Source: Conchocele bisecta
Lineage: Eukaryota > Mollusca > Bivalvia > Lucinida > Thyasiridae
NCBI GenBank assembly: GCA_029237695.1
Contig: CM055271.1
Span: 78,689,488-78,753,487, forward strand
Direction: 5' to 3'
Length of the DNA: 64,000 nt
Shown piece after piece: positions 12,621 through 20,880 of the stretch; the stretch's first letter is position 1; every line of letters starts with the position of its first letter. The notes under the pieces are model-generated. The model worked only from the letters and a program-made list of their open reading frames with translations. It did not search any database and was not told where the DNA came from. Position numbers and translations under genes: made by a program.

Positions 12621-14350
12621 TTGATGTGTGTGGTACTCGATACACGACGAAACGGACGCGTTATACATTCCGCGACAGAATAGAGGACAGCTGATGGAAA
12701 TTACCATACCTAGTACCAGTGGAACTATTTACGTGCTTTTCTAGAGCAATTACGTGCTCTCCATATGCCATTTCACGTGTGCAGATTTGGACTGCAGACC
12801 GCTACGCGATATATGGCCATATGGCAGAGCTCCAGTTAAGTTCTGTAAAAGCAGAATTCTGAGGACAGTTTTCGTTGCCGGGGAGAACATCAGCGGCCAT
12901 CTTGGATTGCTTCACCAAATCGTGAACAAACACACAATTGTACCCATATACATTTAGTGGCAGTTGTAGGACAGTGCCATTATTCCACCAAAGAGTGATA
13001 GGAATATACATTTAGTGACGGTGTAATAGTAGGACAGTGCCATCTTGAATTATTTCACAAAACAGTGATACCATATACGTTTAGTGATGGTATAATATGA
13101 GGGTAGGACAGTGTAAGTGTGTTCTAGTGGTCAGAGACTGATAGTGATCAGTCACGTACATCAGTCCCCAAGTAAAGTAAGAAAGATCTGTCGCAAGGGT
13201 GGTGAGTACGAACTTTGTGTGTCTGTATCATGCGTACTGCACAATAATTACAGTTATTCAAAATTTACATGTACCAATAATTAGTTTGGTATACTGTCAT
13301 TTATGGTTGTTACTGTAATCAATTTGCAAATACCAGTGATACATCATGTACATGGAGCTACAAATTGTAAGTTGGAGTGAAAGACACTCACTTGCATGCT
13401 AACTAATCATACGCGATGGCCATCATGGTGGCTGGTGTTCACGTAAAAACCGCCATTTTGGGAATGAATACCTAGTTTACACGTCCAATGCAGATTTAGA
13501 TTTTCGTATTAGTCGGGTGTAGTTGTGGTTGATACATTCTTTTTGGATACTTTGTGTCTTGAGCGGTGTACATGGTTTATGCTGTTTACTTGTTGTTTTT
13601 TCTCATTGCTTTGTCCACGGCGAGTTTACCTGGATTTGTCAATTTGTTTCGATGTCAACAGTCATGATTGATTTTGGTTAATATTGATTATTTGAATTTC
13701 ATTCCGGCCAATGACCTTGGGTATGTTGTTTGTCCAGTTGACTTGAGACCTTGAAAGTGACCTTGACCTTTGGGCTGGGAATTCCATAACCCCTGTTGCA
13801 GTTGGGGCTACACTGTTCCACGTAGTGTCGAGTTGATAATTGAGATTCATTTAAGTGTGTGGTGTACAGAGTGATCAATTTGCGTTCATTGCTATTGAAT
13901 TGGGGATTTATTGGTCGTCAGGGGCAACCGTCATGTTGTAAATGTGACCTGAGAAAAATGTCAGTTGCGTTTTTTTGCAGGAAAATTAATTGTAGAATAC
14001 TGTATTACAAATTAACTTATTTTTCAGATACCAACAGTTCATAGTGGAAACTTATTACCAGACATTGTGTTTTCCGTAATTTGAAGAGAAAAATTAATTA
14101 CCGTAATTACCGTATTATTTGGGACATAAATACTTCTTTATTTTGAATTTTCGAGTACAGCAAATTTATTGAAGAGAAAAATTAATTACCCTATTATTTG
14201 GGACATAAATACTTATTTATTTTGAATTTTCGAGTTCAGTAAATTTAAATTTAACTTGGATAAATTATTAATTGAAGAATTTAATTGTGAATTTAATTAT
14301 ATTGTGGTACATTTTTCATTCTGTTTATAATTATAAGATTTGATTCATTG
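12621..14350 (+). other. Gypsy leader region without gag or protease
   Basis: This is where gag and protease should lie. The longest frame is about 60 codons, and I see no CCHC zinc knuckle or D-S/T-G protease motif. Instead there are short tandem repeats: three diverged units of about 75 bp sharing TAGTAGGACAGTGCCAT at about 12950-13120, and two units of about 80 bp (AAGAGAAAAATTAATTACC start) at about 14080-14245. The segment looks like noncoding sequence replacing or following loss of gag. Confidence 0.6.
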
Positions 14351-14526
14351 CTATACAATTACTCTCAGACATTCGTTACAAAGGTAGAATTGCGATAGTT
14401 AGGAGTGCAGAGTCGTCAAGAATCACAATAGGACCCAATGAGAGTAAAAATATACGCGGATATTCTGATAGAGAGATTGATCACCAACCTACATGTGCCA
14501 TATTACAAGAGTCTAAAGAATCGTCA

Positions 14527-15411
14527 TTGCCATCGTTTATAGACATCACGCCGTCAGTCATACATTATGAGAACCGTAGGAAGACAGACATTGTAGTGAA
14601 TGTGACCAATTTGACAACTAATGCAGTAACGGTGACACCAAAGTCGGTATTGTGCGAAATGCAACCTGTAACAGTTGACACGACCGTCTTCGACAAGATC
14701 CAAGAGACCAAAGAAATAGACAAGATATTTACCGAAATACACATAGAGCCAGACTTGTCGGATCAACAGAACAATACACTGAAGGAGCTACTCACAAAAC
14801 ATCGCGACATCTTTTCCAAAGACGATACCGACATCGGACAATGTGATCTGATTAAACACCGGATAGACCTGATCGATGATACTCCATTTAAGCAAAAGCA
14901 CCGTAGAATACCTCCCCACATGGTGGATGAAGTGCGACAACATCTTGAACAACTATTGGCCAGTGGTGTCATACAGAAATCTAAAAGCCCATGGAGTTCG
15001 AATGTGGTGCTGGTGCGGAAAAAGAATGGAAAGTTGAGAATGTGTGTAGACTATCGCGTTCTAAACCAGAAGTCAGTGAAGGATGCATACGCGCTTCCTA
15101 GGATTGAAGAGGTGTTTGATGTGCTAAAGGGAGCATCAGTGTTCAGTGTGATTAACATGAAAAGTGGTTACCATCCGGTAGAATTAGAAGAGGAGCACAA
15201 GGAGAGGAGTGCATTCACAGTAGGTCCGCTTGGATTTTTTGAGTATTCCAAGATGCCGTTTGGTCTGGCAAATAGTCCTGCGACATACCAGCGCTTAATG
15301 GAGGAATGCCTCGGGGACTACAATATGAAAATTTGTGTGATTTATTTGGACGATTTAATTATTTTCAGCAAAAACGCAGAGGAACATTTTGAAAGATTAG
15401 ATTTAGTTTGA
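14527..15411 (+). pseudogene. pol: Gypsy pol, reverse transcriptase part, ends at in-frame TGA
   Basis: The same frame is open upstream to about 14,350, so this start is only a working one. Residues 1-60 look like the linker that follows protease in gypsy polyproteins. RT fingers and palm follow: RMCVDYRVLNQK at about 171-182, MPFGLANSPATYQ at 243-255 and the catalytic YLDD at 273-276. Motif A reads VINMKSGYH, where the family has aspartate in place of Asn210, one of the metal-binding residues. The next residue after GYH is Pro217 where Gln is usual. The frame stops at 15409-15411, inside the RT thumb, and the same frame continues beyond. An active RT from this copy is unlikely. Confidence 0.9.
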
Positions 15412-15462
15412 ACACGTCTACAAGAGTGCAACCTAAAACTTTCGGCGGACAAATGTTTTTTT

Positions 15463-15927
15463 ATGCAGAAAAGAGTGAAGTTTCTTGGACATGTAGTGAG
15501 CGAGCATGGAATTGAGACGGACCCTGACAAAGTAGAAAAGGTAAAGAACTGGCCTACTCCTACCAACCCAGATGAAGTACGGTCCTTCGTCGCCTTCGCA
15601 GGGTACTACAGACGATTTGTTAAGGATTTTTCGAAGATCGCGAAACCCTTGACCGACCTTCTACTACCGACTACGAGCAGAAGAAATAAGAAGAAAGAAC
15701 AAAAAGAATGGAGATGGACGGAGCAAGAAGAGTCGGCATTCAGAAAATTGAAGGAACACTTGACCACCGAACCTATACTTGCGTACCCAGACTTTCAAGA
15801 ACCTTTTGAAGTCCATATCGATGCTAGCACCAAAGGATTGGGAGCAGTATTGTATAACATACAAGATGACCAGAAGAGAGTAGTATCCTACGCCTCTAGA
15901 TGTCTTTCCAAGTCTGAAAAGAACTAA
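15463..15927 (+). pseudogene. pol: Gypsy pol, RT connection and RNase H start, ends at in-frame TAA
   Basis: Same reading frame as the preceding piece. Residues 1-60 hold the connection region (KFLGHVVSEHGIETDPDK, then FAGYYRRFVKDFS) typical of Ty3/gypsy. RNase H begins near residue 115 with FEVHIDASTKGLGAVLYN, in which Asp120 is the first catalytic acid. The stop at 15925-15927 comes right after SKSEKN. The downstream codons continue the RNase H fold (YKLEFLSLKWAV, carrying the expected glutamate), so the stop interrupts one domain and does not end a protein. Confidence 0.9.
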
Positions 15928-15993
15928 TCGGCCTATAAACTTGAGTTTCTCTCATTAAAATGGGCAGTAACTGAGAAGTTCTCAGACTATCTG

Positions 15994-18342
15994 ATGGGAA
16001 CACATTTTGTAGTACTAACGGATAACAATCCGTTGACCTATGTACTTACAAGCGCAAAACTTGATGCGACAGGGCAACGCTGGGCGTCAGCTCTGGTTCA
16101 CTACAATTTTGACATTATATATAGACCAGGGGTTAAGAATACCGATGCGGACGGAATGTCAAGATACCCGCATGAAAGGATGACCGAAGAGAGAGCTACG
16201 ATAGAAGATCAGACTGTGAAGGCTATATGCCATTGCACATCAGGACCATACATACAAATATTACCATGTGCAGGAATAAACATAATTGAAGCGACAGAGA
16301 CACCCGGCCAGACAATGGCACAAGTGGAACTTGCAGAGATAAGACGAAGCCAAAGAGAGGATCCTGTCATTGGGAATTGGATACGTGCAGTTATAGATCG
16401 ACGTATACCTAACCATACATTGAGAACAAGAGACGACAACAACATGCGGAAGAACTTTTCGAGCTTAAAAGTAATCCGCGGAGTTCTGTATAGAGAGCTG
16501 AAGAACAGAGATGGACTCGTTAACCAGTTAGTGTTACCGGACTGTTACCGGAGAAGGGTACTAGAAGGACTCCATGATGACATTGGTCATCATGGTCGAG
16601 ATAGAACACTGTCATTGTTACGCGAACGTTTCTTTTGGCCTGGGATGACTGCGGACGTAGATAGGTGGATTTCGACATGTGATCGCTGTTTAAGAAGGAA
16701 GACCTCCACCAACATTCGGACGCAACTCGTTAACATTGAAACTACGTATCCGCTTGAACTTGTTTGTGTAGACTATCTCACATTGAAAACTTCAAAAGGA
16801 GGATTTGGAAATGTACTCGTGATTACGGATCATTTTACAAAGTATGCGCTCGCGATACCAACGAAAAAGAAAAACCAAACAGCTAGAACCACCGCTGAAG
16901 TCATATACAACAATTTCATCCTCAATTACGGTATACCTACAAAACTACATAGCGACCAAGGAGCAAATTTTGAATCAGGAATTATTAAGGAACTCTGCCA
17001 GATATCAGGAATCACAAAGACAAGAACTACGGCCTACCATCCAATGGGGAATGGGCAGACGGAAAGGTACAATAGAACCCTACTCAACATGTTAGGTACA
17101 TTGGAAAACTCACAGAAACTTGACTGGAAGAAGTACTTGCCATCATTGGTTTATGCATATAATTGCACGGCCCACGAAACTACAAAAGTATCACCATTCG
17201 AATTGATGTTCGGCAGAAAACCCAAGTTACCCATTGACTCTGTATTTGATTCCGCTTTGGTGGAAACGCGAACTCCAAAGACGACCAGAGATTACATCGA
17301 TGATCTGAAAGATAGAATGGCGACCACTCAGCAAATAGTGAAGAAACATACAGAGGAATCTCAAAGAAAACAGAAAGGAAAATATGACAAGAAAGCGAAA
17401 GCTTCAGAGATCTCAGTTGGGGACAAAGTTCTGGTAAAAATCCTGGCGTACGAAGGCAAGCACAAGATCGCTGACAAGTTTGAGCAAGATATATACAGAG
17501 TCATGGAGCAACCAAGACCTGGTATACCGGTGTTCAAGGTTACGTCATCGAAAGGTGTAGAAAAGACGCTACACAGAAATCATCTATTGCCAGTAGAGCT
17601 AGATGATACCGGTGACGAAGTTGAAAACATTACTGTTGAGCATCGACCGATACCAAGAAGACGACAATCCTTGAATCAGTCGGTCCAACAAGATGAAGAA
17701 GAACAGAAGGATGCATCCAAGGATAAAGGCAATACCCCTGTAGAACCTTTAAAGAGAGATAACGTGATAGAAGAGGAGACAGACTCAGAATGGTCTGACA
17801 TGGAAGCAGAAAATGAGTATGTACCAAGTACATATATCTATGGGGACGCCCATGGTTTCGCAGAAGCAGAGATAGAAGAGGTGGCAGAGATAGTTACATT
17901 AGAAGTTGAAGGTGTACAACATTCTCAGACAGAGATATTGGTAGATGAGAGCGTCACAAATGACCTTACTGAGAAAAAAAAAGCAGTAACGAATGTAGGC
18001 CAGGAATCAGAAACGGTAGAGACAGACCAGACCAGAAACCTCACTGATGATAAAGTCGATGAAGACAAAACAGAGGCGAAGACGCAAGACAGAACCGAAG
18101 ATCGGACGGAGATCAGAGATCAACCGAGACCCCCACCTAGACCGCCACCGACAAGGAAATCCGAGAGGGTCCGTAAAGAACCCGTCTGGTTTGATTCTTA
18201 CCAGATGAACCAGATGGTGCAGGTGCCCAGACCATTGGACAGTAAGTTACATGCTCTAGAAAAGCTTATGAGTTCCGGCTTGTTAAGTCAAGTTGATTCG
18301 GAAATAGCTCATAAGATGATCAAGAGCATAATGGACGGGTAA
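15994..18342 (+). CDS. pol: Gypsy pol, RNase H end and integrase with long acidic tail
   Basis: 782 codons in the same frame as the RT pieces. Residues 1-60 finish RNase H (LTDNNPLTY, later KNTDADGMSR). The integrase zinc finger is H194/H199, C229 and C232. The catalytic core keeps D260 (LVCVDY), D321 (HSDQGANF) and E357 (GNGQTERYNRT), a DD35E arrangement with 35 residues between the last two, so the integrase looks intact. Residues 470-535 form the C-terminal DNA-binding part ending LHRNHLLPVE. About 250 further residues are acidic, then proline-rich (RPPPRPPPTRKSERVRKEP near 712-730). No chromodomain is evident. This piece would be expressed only by readthrough of two stops or from an internal start. 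Confidence 0.88.
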   Translation: MGTHFVVLTDNNPLTYVLTSAKLDATGQRWASALVHYNFDIIYRPGVKNTDADGMSRYPHERMTEERATIEDQTVKAICHCTSGPYIQILPCAGINIIEATETPGQTMAQVELAEIRRSQREDPVIGNWIRAVIDRRIPNHTLRTRDDNNMRKNFSSLKVIRGVLYRELKNRDGLVNQLVLPDCYRRRVLEGLHDDIGHHGRDRTLSLLRERFFWPGMTADVDRWISTCDRCLRRKTSTNIRTQLVNIETTYPLELVCVDYLTLKTSKGGFGNVLVITDHFTKYALAIPTKKKNQTARTTAEVIYNNFILNYGIPTKLHSDQGANFESGIIKELCQISGITKTRTTAYHPMGNGQTERYNRTLLNMLGTLENSQKLDWKKYLPSLVYAYNCTAHETTKVSPFELMFGRKPKLPIDSVFDSALVETRTPKTTRDYIDDLKDRMATTQQIVKKHTEESQRKQKGKYDKKAKASEISVGDKVLVKILAYEGKHKIADKFEQDIYRVMEQPRPGIPVFKVTSSKGVEKTLHRNHLLPVELDDTGDEVENITVEHRPIPRRRQSLNQSVQQDEEEQKDASKDKGNTPVEPLKRDNVIEEETDSEWSDMEAENEYVPSTYIYGDAHGFAEAEIEEVAEIVTLEVEGVQHSQTEILVDESVTNDLTEKKKAVTNVGQESETVETDQTRNLTDDKVDEDKTEAKTQDRTEDRTEIRDQPRPPPRPPPTRKSERVRKEPVWFDSYQMNQMVQVPRPLDSKLHALEKLMSSGLLSQVDSEIAHKMIKSIMDG

Positions 18343-18358
18343 GTATGCTAATAGTTGT

Positions 18359-18612
18359 TTTTATATTTTAGATATTACAAGAAGTGATCAGACTGCTGTC
18401 AATTTCATGCATTTCTTGTCTATTAGGTCGATCAGGTTGGTGGTGTTGGTGATTCACCGACAGACAGATGATGCAGTAATTCATATTTTTTTATATTTTT
18501 AGATATTAGAAGAAGTGCCCACACAGCTGTTGATTTCATGCATTTCTTCTCTATTAGGTTGATCAGGTTGGTGATGTTAGCGATTCACCGATAGCGACAG
18601 ATGCGACAGTAA
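18359..18612 (+). repeat. Tandem duplication, about 125 bp, in the gypsy 3' region
   Basis: Two imperfect units share TTTTATATTTTTAGATATTA, then TTTCATGCATTTCTT and TCTATTAGGTTGATCAGGTT, and end in GATTCACCGA. They lie between the pol stop and the polypurine tract. They are noncoding. Confidence 0.75.
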
Positions 18613-18851
18613 CACATTTGTTTACTTGGATAGGTTGTTCCAGAGGATGCAGCCATGTATTGTGGATAGTGAGAGAGATAGTACAGTAAAATGTGCGGGA
18701 CGTACATTTTTTCTCAGGTCAGGGGGAGTGAAGCGATACTGACAGTACCATACTAGATTATTTTTCGATATGATTCGAGTTTGGTTAATATTTTTATTCG
18801 GACATGATTATTTTCTAAGAGGGTGAATGACGGGACGTCATTTATCAGGCT

Positions 18852-18858
18852 AGGGGAG
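18852..18858 (+). promoter_or_regulatory. Polypurine tract of the gypsy element
   Basis: AGGGGAG lies 2 bp before the 3' LTR start used here, or directly before it if the LTR begins TGTGTAACC. It is the expected plus-strand primer for reverse transcription. Confidence 0.6.
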
Positions 18859-18860
18859 TG

Positions 18861-20221
18861 TGTAACCGGACCATTATTCAGGACTTTCAGTACTTTGCGT
18901 TAACTGATTTATGTGTCGGTAGAGTTATTTCCCTTTGACCATGAATGCTAGTTTTAGTAGTTTAGGAAGTGATACTGTTGCATTCTGGGTATTGTTTGGT
19001 AGTGAGCATTGTTTAGGCAGAAATCAATGAAGACATCTTTCAAACAGCTGATGACAGATTGTATAGTTTGACGGGCGATAGTAATCATGTAAGTTGTTTG
19101 TATTGTGCCATTTTATCATGTTTGTATTGGAATCGATTCTGCATTGGGTGAGGTTGACAAGGTCGCTCTAATTTGTCTGTTAAGCTGCATTCCCAAGACT
19201 GCGTTTGCAGTGCGCGATTTCTCCCAAAATGGCGGGTTATTTGAATTTAGCATCTCGCACATTAACTTCACAGGATTATTGCATGTTTCACTCGAATGCA
19301 TTCTCATCCCTTACAGTTGTTCTACTGACATTCACCGCGAGAACGATATCGAGTGACAGCGAGTGATAGTGGCGTGTCTGAACACCCAGAACCATCCCTC
19401 TGGTAGGTGTCTAAATGTTTGTGTACATGTCTCGTCTAAATGTTTGTGTACATGTCTCGTCTAAATGTTTGTGTACATGTCTCTGCAATTGTGGGTACTC
19501 AGGGCACATATGCTGGCTGGTTCTACCCAGTGGATCCGTCAGGACAGACGCAATGTTTGTCGAGAGGTTGAACTGGTTCTACCCAGTGGATCAGTTAGGT
19601 AATATGCAAGGATGTCAGGTGTTGAACTGGTTCTACCCAGTCTCTATAGGTTGGAAACGTCAGACCATGTTGGTGCGTGTTAACACGGGTACAAGCAATC
19701 CATGTATGACTACATGTAGATATGACGTTATTCCATCTGTACCTAGGTATCTATGTTCATTGCTGATGACCGCTAGAATACTGTCCATCAAATATCACTG
19801 GTCAACCACCCAACAAATCATTCAGGCTATCATGTTTTAATTGTTACTCATTTGTTGTTATATACATGTTATGTACTATGTGTGTTAATTCCGGACGTGA
19901 CTGGTAGTACGGTACATAGTGATTGTTTAAGGAGACGATTCTCATGGACCCACAACTTGCCAGTCAAGTTGTGTGTCCATACCATCGTTAGGTATATATT
20001 AGTCATGCTAATAAGTAATCATGGTAACCCTTGTTATTTCAGAGTGTTTCTTCCTTCGTACGTTGTACGAGGGTTCGTACCAATATCGTACCAGACTGCC
20101 GCACTACCAGGTCACCAGTTATCCATATGAGTCCACACATTAAACATAGATGATCGAACATTTTGGCATCTCTAGTTCTCTATTTACATTATCCCATGGG
20201 TAGAGAAACGACAATATAACA
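18861..20221 (+). repeat. 3' LTR of the gypsy element
   Basis: 1,361 bp. It differs from the 5' LTR by about four substitutions, a 3-bp deletion near 18,900 and two single-base indels near 19,515 and 19,556. It is followed by TTTG, the target duplication. Confidence 0.92.
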
Positions 20222-20365
20222 TTTGTATTACTAATAGTGAGGCTATACAACTGACTACATTTATTTAGTGTATGTTACACAGCTTAAATAATTACAGACT
20301 AGCTATTTTGTGTTGTAACGTTGTCGGTGTCGCTGTAGTGTTCAGTGTGGTGTTGAGACATGATC

Positions 20366-20439
20366 GCCCGGTTAGCTCATTTGGTAAGAGCGCCGTGCTA
20401 GTGTTACCGGGGTCGTGGGTTCAAACCCCACATCGGGCG
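20366..20439 (+). tRNA. tRNA gene-like unit in LTR 1, anticodon-stem mismatch
   Basis: The acceptor stem is GCCCGGT paired with ATCGGGC. The D arm is GCTC/GAGC and the T arm is GTGGG/CCCAC. The B box GGTTCAAACCC (20418-20428) matches consensus, while the A box TAGCTCATTTGG has one change from consensus. The anticodon stem CCGTG/TACCG has a C-C mismatch, and its loop CTAGTGT gives AGT. A T5 run at 20444-20448 would stop RNA polymerase III. The arms outside the anticodon resemble tRNA-Lys. Likely a weakened copy. Confidence 0.75.
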
Positions 20440-20443
20440 ACAC

Positions 20444-20448
20444 TTTTT
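20444..20448 (+). terminator. Pol III oligo-T terminator, LTR 1
   Basis: TTTTT four bases after the tRNA discriminator, the usual spacing for a tRNA gene. Confidence 0.7.
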
Positions 20449-20467
20449 CCCCTTATAAATACTTAAA

Positions 20468-20480
20468 TGGTGTCAGAAGT
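20468..20480 (+). promoter_or_regulatory. Primer binding site of the TRIM
   Basis: TGGTGTCAGAAGT matches the complement of the 3' end of tRNA-Leu(CAA) with CCA for 13 bases and then diverges. Its position, one base after LTR 1, equals that of the gypsy primer site. Confidence 0.8.
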
Positions 20481-20564
20481 AAACAGGATTGTGCCTGGGT
20501 GTACTTTGGGTTGCAGGCTATACTCCTCATGAAGCTGTGAGGTTGATGCCTGTCTCCTAAATAT
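20481..20564 (+). other. Internal domain of the TRIM, noncoding
   Basis: 84 bp without a meaningful reading frame. It includes the imperfect hairpin CTCATGAAGCTGTGAG. This is where a packaging or dimerisation signal would be expected, but none can be shown. Confidence 0.6.
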
Positions 20565-20578
20565 AAGAAGGGGAGGAG
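20565..20578 (+). promoter_or_regulatory. Polypurine tract of the TRIM
   Basis: AAGAAGGGGAGGAG, 14 purines ending at the first base of LTR 2, the plus-strand primer of an LTR element. Confidence 0.85.
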
Positions 20579-20609
20579 TGTAGTGTTCGGTGTGGTGTTG
20601 AGACATGTC

Positions 20610-20683
20610 GCCCGGTTAGCTCAGTTGGTAAGAGCGCCGTGGTAGTGTTACGGGGGTCGTGGGTTCAAACCCCACATCGGGCG
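20610..20683 (+). tRNA. Well-folded tRNA gene in LTR 2, anticodon AGT
   Basis: A 74-bp unit with all four arms paired: acceptor GCCCGGT/ATCGGGC, D stem GCTC/GAGC, anticodon stem CCGTG/TACGG (one G-U) and T stem GTGGG/CCCAC. The 7-base loop GTAGTGT keeps U33 and gives anticodon AGT (20644-20646), which would read threonine codons. The A box TAGCTCAGTTGG and B box GGTTCAAACCC are consensus, and TTTTT follows at 20688-20692. The acceptor, D arm, variable loop and T arm closely resemble animal tRNA-Lys, while the anticodon arm does not. It may therefore be a tRNA-Lys body with a diverged anticodon arm. Whether it is transcribed or charged cannot be told from sequence. Confidence 0.8.
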
Positions 20684-20687
20684 ACAC

Positions 20688-20692
20688 TTTTT
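20688..20692 (+). terminator. Pol III oligo-T terminator, LTR 2
   Basis: TTTTT four bases after the tRNA discriminator. Confidence 0.7.
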
Positions 20693-20716
20693 CCCCTTAG
20701 AAATACTTCATCGCGT

Positions 20717-20880
20717 TTGCAGGTGGCGTACGAGATATTTGGGACGAAACTATTTGGGTACGAGTTGTATAGTAGTAATGACGGTTGTCTCGCTTGATGA
20801 TATTCTGGAACGAAGCTATTTGGGTGCGAGTTTTATGCCTATATTAATCATGAGGGTTGATTTTCGTTCGCCACTTGCAG
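20717..20880 (+). other. Exon-like motif, two right copies
   Basis: After TGCAG the frame reads V-A-Y-E-I-F-G-T-K-L-F-G-Y-E-L-Y and stops about 10 codons later. About 75 bp on, a second unit reads G-T-K-L-F-G-C-E-F-Y. They match the left copy at 11045-11150. The gypsy and TRIM elements lie between related units. Confidence 0.3.

Larger units (their letters stand above)
11236..20221 (+). mobile_element. Ty3/gypsy LTR retrotransposon, gag-less and defective
   Basis: Two 1.36-kb LTRs in direct orientation (TGTAACC..ATAACA) flank an internal region with a Ty3/gypsy pol order of RT, RNase H, integrase. The outer flanks are both TTTG (11232-11235 and 20222-20225), a 4-bp target duplication. Shifting the LTR start 2 bp upstream is also possible but loses this match. 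By eye the LTRs differ by about four substitutions and three small indels, so the insertion is recent. Despite that, pol has two in-frame stops and an altered RT motif A. I found no gag or protease frame in the 1.8 kb before the start of RT. A recent insertion of an already defective copy, mobilised by proteins from another element, fits best. Confidence 0.92.
20334..20466 (+). repeat. LTR 1 of the tRNA-bearing TRIM
   Basis: About 32 bp of leader (TGTAGTGTTCAGTGTGGTGT..), a 74-bp tRNA unit, then CACTTTTTCCCCTTATAAATA. The 3' edge is placed at ACTTAA by comparison with LTR 2, with one base of doubt. Confidence 0.8.
20334..20710 (+). mobile_element. Miniature LTR retrotransposon (TRIM) with a tRNA gene in each LTR
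   Basis: The structure reads TCGC target site, LTR 1 (133 bp), 112-bp internal domain, LTR 2 (132 bp), TCGC. Both LTRs start TGTAGTGTTC and end ACTTAA or ACTTCA. One base after LTR 1 comes TGGTGTCAGAAGT, which is complementary to the last bases of tRNA-Leu(CAA) plus CCA. The internal domain ends in a 14-base purine run directly against LTR 2. This is the full set of landmarks of an LTR element with no coding capacity, as in TRIMs. Most of each LTR is a tRNA gene. The LTRs differ by six substitutions and one indel, about 5 percent, so it is older than the neighbouring gypsy insertion. A dimeric tRNA-derived SINE is the alternative, but it would not explain the primer site, purine tract and 4-bp duplication. 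Confidence 0.82.
20579..20710 (+). repeat. LTR 2 of the tRNA-bearing TRIM
   Basis: 132 bp, TGTAGTGTTC..ACTTCA, followed directly by TCGC, which also precedes LTR 1. Confidence 0.82.

Noticed and set aside
20334..20710. Tandem duplication of a tRNA-derived SINE or of a tRNA gene
   Set aside because: It would not account for the primer site, the purine tract abutting the second unit, the TG starts and the matching TCGC flanks. Kept as the main alternative.
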